Positions 59,601-64,000 of a stretch of DNA of 64,000 bases are shown here, one piece after another. The DNA is taken from positions 5,839 through 69,838 of the forward strand of contig WBMV01009267.1 of NCBI GenBank assembly GCA_013396655.1, in the 5' to 3' direction. How positions within the stretch are numbered: the stretch's first letter is position 1; the number at the start of each line of letters is the position of its first letter. This stretch comes from Campylorhamphus procurvoides. Taxonomy: Eukaryota > Chordata > Aves > Passeriformes > Dendrocolaptidae. A program made the translations under genes and the position numbers. The notes under the pieces were generated by a model. The model was not told the origin of the DNA. It saw only the letters and a list, made by a program, of their open reading frames with translations, and did no database searches.

Positions 59601-62600
59601 AAATGACAATTTTCTGCACTCAGGAGGGGTCTTGTTGCCACAGAATTGAGGCAGTTCGTGTTTATGACTGTATTTATCTTCCTTTATCGTGAGTCAGGGC
59701 AGTGTGGTTGTCTCCATCTTACACTGGGGAACTAAGTTTTTGAGATGAGAAGGGCCAATGTCTAAAGAAGGTCTGTGGTGCAGTGTGCTATGGTGGTTTG
59801 TATTTCTGGAGCTGAAGGTGCCATTTTCCCCCAGGATCTACTGCAAATACCTCTTTTGTCTCCCCCTGGAGAAGGACACAGAATCCCAGACCATCCTCAG
59901 GATGAAACATCTGAAAATGTGGTTGCTCAGTGCTTGCTGAATTGGAGCCCTAGAAAAAGAAAGGAGAGGAAACCTCAGGCAACAGAAATATAGGCATATT
60001 TCCTCATGCCTCCTAAATTAGACTTAGATGGGTTAAACGGGAGGAAGGTCAGCATCCATGTGGGCGGGAAGGCTTAGAGGCTGAGCATTTCAGCTGGCCT
60101 AAACCCATCAGATTTCCAGGAACTCAGCTAGTGCCTTGGACTCACTGTGCTTTTATCAGCCCCTCCTGTGTCCAGCCCTTCACCAAGAGGTGCTAATGTT
60201 GCCTTTAGCAGTTGTTTCCTATGCAGGCCACCCTGTTGATGCAGTTTGCCTGAGCCTGGCTGTGCTTGTAGCTGAGGTTTAGGTGCAAAATATGAGCAGA
60301 GGGGACGGCCAATACAAGAGACAGGCAAGAATGTTGTACTGTGTCATGGGAAAGTACAGTCTGAGCAGCACACAAATACTGTATTTATCATCATCTGTAA
60401 CAATCTCCTGGAACGTGCTCCTGACCTGCCCTGGGAGTGTGTTCCCCATGTTGCATTTGTTAGTCAGGCTCTGGGTTTGGTTTAAAGCAGAGCCACCTCC
60501 TGCAGGCAAATGGCAAATGGTTATTGTGTTACCTGGAGCAGATGGGCTGAAAGTCATCCCACCCGGCTTCAGGTTTCTTTCAGCGGAGGGGAAATGAAGG
60601 GAAATGGATTTCTTGTTATCTGCTGTGCTTCCAGCTCCAGTACCCTACATCTGTACCCTCACCTAAATGAAGACTCAATTAAGCAAGATGTTTGTATGAT
60701 AATTACATACCCAAATGTCACAAAAGGAGGCACCGGTGCAAATATGGGGTGCTTGGATCCTGAGAAACTACTGTGCAGGTCCACACAGAACCAAGCAGGT
60801 TATTTTCTAATGGGATTTCTTGTCTTCTTGTCTCTGCACATTCTTGCCAGAATATAAAAAAACCTACAGAGAGCATCTGAAGACCAGGCAATGCTATGGA
60901 GGGACTAAACAGATCAGTATCATCACTCCATGGATTAGAAAGCATCAGTCTGTAGGGGCTTTTTTGTAAGTGTATTATTTGACGGGGAAAAATCTTAATA
61001 GACAAAGTCTTTCAGAAATCAGAGGATCCATGTGGTATTCAACACTCAGGCAGTTACCATCTGTATTTTGCCCCTGGTAGTGATAGCAAGGTATACCCAA
61101 AAGTGATTTATTAAAACTCTTTGAGAGCCTCAGATAGATAAATTATTATTTCAGGTCTAGACATTTTGTACTGAAGGAAGGGTCCCAGTCTGTGAGTGTG
61201 TGTCAGGGAGGTGGTCTCTGCTGGGAATTATACCTTAGTATAAATAAAAATTTCAGTCTTTTCCCCCCCTTTTTATCAACTTTTCATTAAGGAAATTGTT
61301 TGCCTGATGTGATTCTGTGGTAAGCACACGCATTAATATGTCCAGGTGTTCAGTAACTTTCTTGTTAAGGCCAAGCCAACAGACACAGACATGTTTAAGT
61401 TAGAGGATCTGCTCTGGAAGAGTTAATGGAATAGTTCTTCTACATTAAATCAGGAATGTAGGGGTTCCTGTACCAGGACTGAGCTTGTCCAGAACCTGTG
61501 TCTGACACCTCTGTGTTGGGGCAGGACTCTGGGAGTGACCTTGTCTCTGTGTGATGCTGAGTATCCTCCAGGTCCCACGAGGTTGAAGGGACCTGGAGAC
61601 CTGCAACAGGGTTGGGTCTTTCATTCTTCATCTTAGTGATGCAGGACAGACATAAAGGATCTCTTTGTGACCCAGGTAGGCTCACAGAGAGGGGATGGCT
61701 GCTTGCCAAGGGTAAAACAGAGACAAAAGCCCCATTCTAGTGCTCCCTGAACTCAGATGCTTTGCCTTTGCCTCCAATATGGAGTTTTTATATTTCTCTG
61801 GCTGTTTTCTTCCCCACCCTCCCTGAAGAGGATAACTCACTTGAGAAGTTCAGGTCCCTGAGAGGAAGGAGCTGTAGATTGCACAGTGAAGCTGGTGTCC
61901 CTGGGAGACAGGGCCCTGCATGTCCTGTCCTCTATGCCCTTGTTGCCTGGCCAGGCCACAGTTCCCAAAGCCTCCCCAAGGAGGAGAGGGGCAGCTGGAA
62001 GGCAAGAGGCAATTTCACAGCAATACCACAGCTCTCCACCCTGCCAAGTCCTCTTTGTCCCTCAGCTCAGTGCTCCACAGTACTTAGGAAGAGGAGGGCA
62101 GCTTGCAGGGAATCAGAGGCAAAGTTCCCATCGAAGAGGAAGGATGGCATGGACAAGGAGGGTGACAGGGAGCCACTGGGCTCTGCCTGGGACAGAGCTG
62201 CTCTTGATAGCAGGGAGGGTGGGCAGGAGCCATGGTGCTGGTCTCCGGTGGGAGCGCTGCCAAGCCGTCTGCATCCTGAGCCCAGCAAAGGAGCTGGAGC
62301 TGCACCGGCCGTGCGGCAGGGCTGGAACGTGGGCGGTCGTCCACCGAAGGCCAGGATGAGATCACCCATCCCCAAGGCATGTATTCCTGACCTCACCCTT
62401 CTCTGTCATTTGTGGGCCGCTGAGGGGTTATTATTTCCATCCCTGTCCTTTTGCAGTGACATTGCGATACCAGGATTGCAGCAGGAGCCTTCAAAGGGCT
62501 CAGTAGCGTCAGCAGGATTTTATCAGCTGGGTTTTAGGTTTGGGCAGGATTAATCTCCTCCTAGTACGCGTTTTCCCAGTTCACATTTACCTACTCAGTG

Positions 62601-63992
62601 TTAAACGAAATAAACAGTAATGTCATTAAAATAATAAAACTAAATTAGATCCAGACATCCCTTGGTGGCTCAGACCCTGCCCTGTGTACCGGCATCGGCC
62701 CTGCTGGGCCCCCATCCCCAGATAGGAGGGTTAAAAAAACCGAAACATTGCCTGGGCTCTGCACAGCGACTTAAATGTCAAGTGGTAAAAGGAGGAAATT
62801 CCCTGCAGCCCACTTCCCTCTGAACTCTCCATTCCCTGCCTCCAGCCACGCAGCAGCTTCCTGGCTACGACATGTTTCCTCATCCCACACCCGCTCTCCG
62901 CTACAGGAATTGCTAAATACAAACTCATACGGGTACAAGGAGCTGCCTTGGAAGCAGAGCCTGAGCTGGGGGTGGTGATGGCCAATGGTTTTAATCCAGG
63001 ATGATACCAGAGAGGTTCATGGCCATGCTGACTGCAACACTTCACTGGCAAGAACTGCTCTGAGAGTTTCACTGCTCATTTGTGCTTAGCTAAAGGGAGC
63101 TTCGGTCTCTGCTGGGCTACTGAGACATGAAGAATATTATCTGCCCAGCGTTACGCTGCGATTCCTATTAGGGATGGTGCTCCACAGCTGAACTGAGCCA
63201 CGCACCATGTGTGGAATTTTAGTTATGTTACTGGGAAGAATGAGCCAAGATCATGGCCGGCAGTCATCAGTGGAGATACTCCAGAGATAAATATTCCCTG
63301 CTGAGACGCTGGCCCAGACAGTTTTGCTGGCTGTGTGGGACTGTATTTCCAGTCCTAAGCGTTTTGACAGCTCAGAGCGTGGCTGGGAGAGAACTCTGTC
63401 CATCGCACGTGGCTCCCACTGACCTTTTGGATGTGAGGACCAGCCACCCCAGCTCCCCTCTTATCCCTGCTCTGCCTCAGGCTGACTGGGGGGCTGCTTG
63501 GACCGTTGTGATGCTTGTGTCATCTTCCCTGTGAAAAAGCAGGATCACATCTCCTTTCATTGTGGGGAGGAGGTAGTATCCCTTCTGGCTGGAGATCTCT
63601 GCATGAGGCCAACAGTGATGGCAGAAGCTGGTGTTACTGTCCATAACCTGTTATTTGCTCAGCCACTGTGGACCTCTAGGACTGTAGCTTAGAGACCAGG
63701 GTGTTTTCTTAGAGAGATGCCAGCCCGATTTATGGGGCTTGCTGTCTGCATGCGGGTTATTTTTAAGGCAGAAGAGCTTTTAGACAGATGCAAGGGGAAG
63801 ACATGCAGAGTTTGATGGTATATGATTGATTTCAGTGCCTCCTGTTCCTAATAATGTTTCGTTCCCTCTCTGCAGGATGAACAGAAGTGCATAGAAACAG
63901 TGGAATTGGAGAGTTATGACAAGTGCCAGGAGCTGCGTGCGCTACTAAAAAGGAAAAACCGTTTCATTTTAATCCGCTCCCCGGGTAAGAAG
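53249..63992 (+). CDS. PLEKHO2: PLEKHO2 (PH domain family O member 2), first three coding exons, 3' incomplete
   Basis: A cytoplasmic adaptor with an N-terminal pleckstrin-homology domain and, in the family, a long Pro-rich region and C-terminal coiled coil. Three exons, all phase 0, give 93 residues before the window ends. Residues 1-20 are a charged leader. The PH domain begins at YGWIKKSSGGLLGLWKDRYI and continues LVVYEDEDEQKC, ELRALLKRKNRFILIRSPGK. This wording, especially SSGGLLGLWKDRY and VYENEDEQKC in human (from memory), fits PLEKHO2 and not its paralogue PLEKHO1 (CKIP-1). The rest of the PH domain and the C-terminal region lie to the right. It is divergent from PCSK6. Confidence 0.93.
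53258..57535 (+). other. PLEKHO2 intron 1, nothing further seen
   Basis: A 4.3-kb intron. The first 350 bases belong to the CpG island. The remainder is unique-looking DNA with no recognisable exon, RNA or repeat family. Confidence 0.6.
57536..57688 (+). CDS. PLEKHO2: PLEKHO2 exon 2 (start of PH domain)
   Basis: 51 codons, phase 0 both ends, with acceptor CTTCTTGCAG and donor GTATGG. It starts DTKEEVSEKPKAAPTAEK and runs into the first strands of the PH domain, ending VVYEDE. The KSSGG...WKDRY segment contains the basic residues of the phosphoinositide-facing loop. Confidence 0.95.
57689..63875 (+). other. PLEKHO2 intron 2, nothing further seen
   Basis: A 6.2-kb intron. It includes A+T-rich patches at about 57860-57930 and 58805-58870. 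A 263-codon open frame at 61762-62553 has no recognisable domain and is taken as chance. No repeat family was recognised. Confidence 0.55.
63876..63992 (+). CDS. PLEKHO2: PLEKHO2 exon 3 (PH domain)
   Basis: 39 codons, phase 0, with acceptor CTCTCTGCAG and donor GTAGGA eight bases from the window edge. It encodes DEQKCIETVELESYDKCQEL, then RALLKRKNRFILIRSPGKK. It joins exon 2 as VYEDE|DEQKC, the expected PH-domain junction. Confidence 0.95.
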
Positions 63993-64000
63993 GTAGGATT

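Noticed and set aside
59871..59910. AGAATCCCAGACCATCC words as another CR1 tail
   Set aside because: Only a short resemblance; the following CR1 blocks (for example CCAGCCTGGCCTT) are missing.
61762..62553. 263-codon open frame in PLEKHO2 intron 2
   Set aside because: No recognisable domain, it begins and ends without splice context, and overlapping frames on the other strand are nearly as open, so chance is more likely. Conservation of codon positions in related birds would reopen the question.
53249..63992. PLEKHO1 (CKIP-1) instead of PLEKHO2
   Set aside because: PLEKHO1 has a different start of the PH domain ([20 protein letters not shown]-like, from memory); the SSGGLLGLWKDRY wording here is PLEKHO2.

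Overview
This window is vertebrate nuclear DNA, most likely from a bird. Two CR1 LINE 3' tails, short introns, CpG-rich patches and GC-rich minisatellites all point that way. There is no operon structure and no sign of bacterial or viral origin. I recognise two protein-coding genes, arranged head to head.

PCSK6 (PACE4, a secreted subtilisin-like proprotein convertase) lies on the minus strand. Twenty coding exons were mapped to the base from 31222 (exon 2) down to the stop codon at 4563. All splice phases agree and the 2,562 nt join without a break, giving 853 residues. They run from the prodomain through the catalytic domain (complete triad and oxyanion Asn), the P domain with its RGD, the furin-like Cys-rich repeats and a C-terminal PLAC domain. 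Exon 1 (signal peptide and start of the prodomain) is not visible. It probably lies in or beyond the 840-nt assembly gap at 36082-36921, which sits inside CpG-dense, repeat-rich DNA. The 3' UTR appears to run to about 3010.

PLEKHO2 (PH-domain protein) lies on the plus strand. It starts in a CpG island with a nine-base first coding exon (53249-53257), continues at 57536-57688 and 63876-63992, and runs off the right edge. Only the N-terminus and most of the PH domain are in the window.

The rest is non-coding: about 3 kb downstream of PCSK6, the PCSK6 introns, and about 16 kb between the two 5' ends. It holds several tandem repeats (62-bp, 31-bp and 14-bp units and three GC/C-rich minisatellites), two CR1 fragments, two inverted repeats and some CpG patches without a recognisable gene. 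The most interesting points are the altered cysteine pattern of one PCSK6 furin-like repeat, the PCSK6/PLEKHO2 neighbourhood (different from human), and the minisatellites at both 5' ends. I found no convincing undescribed system.
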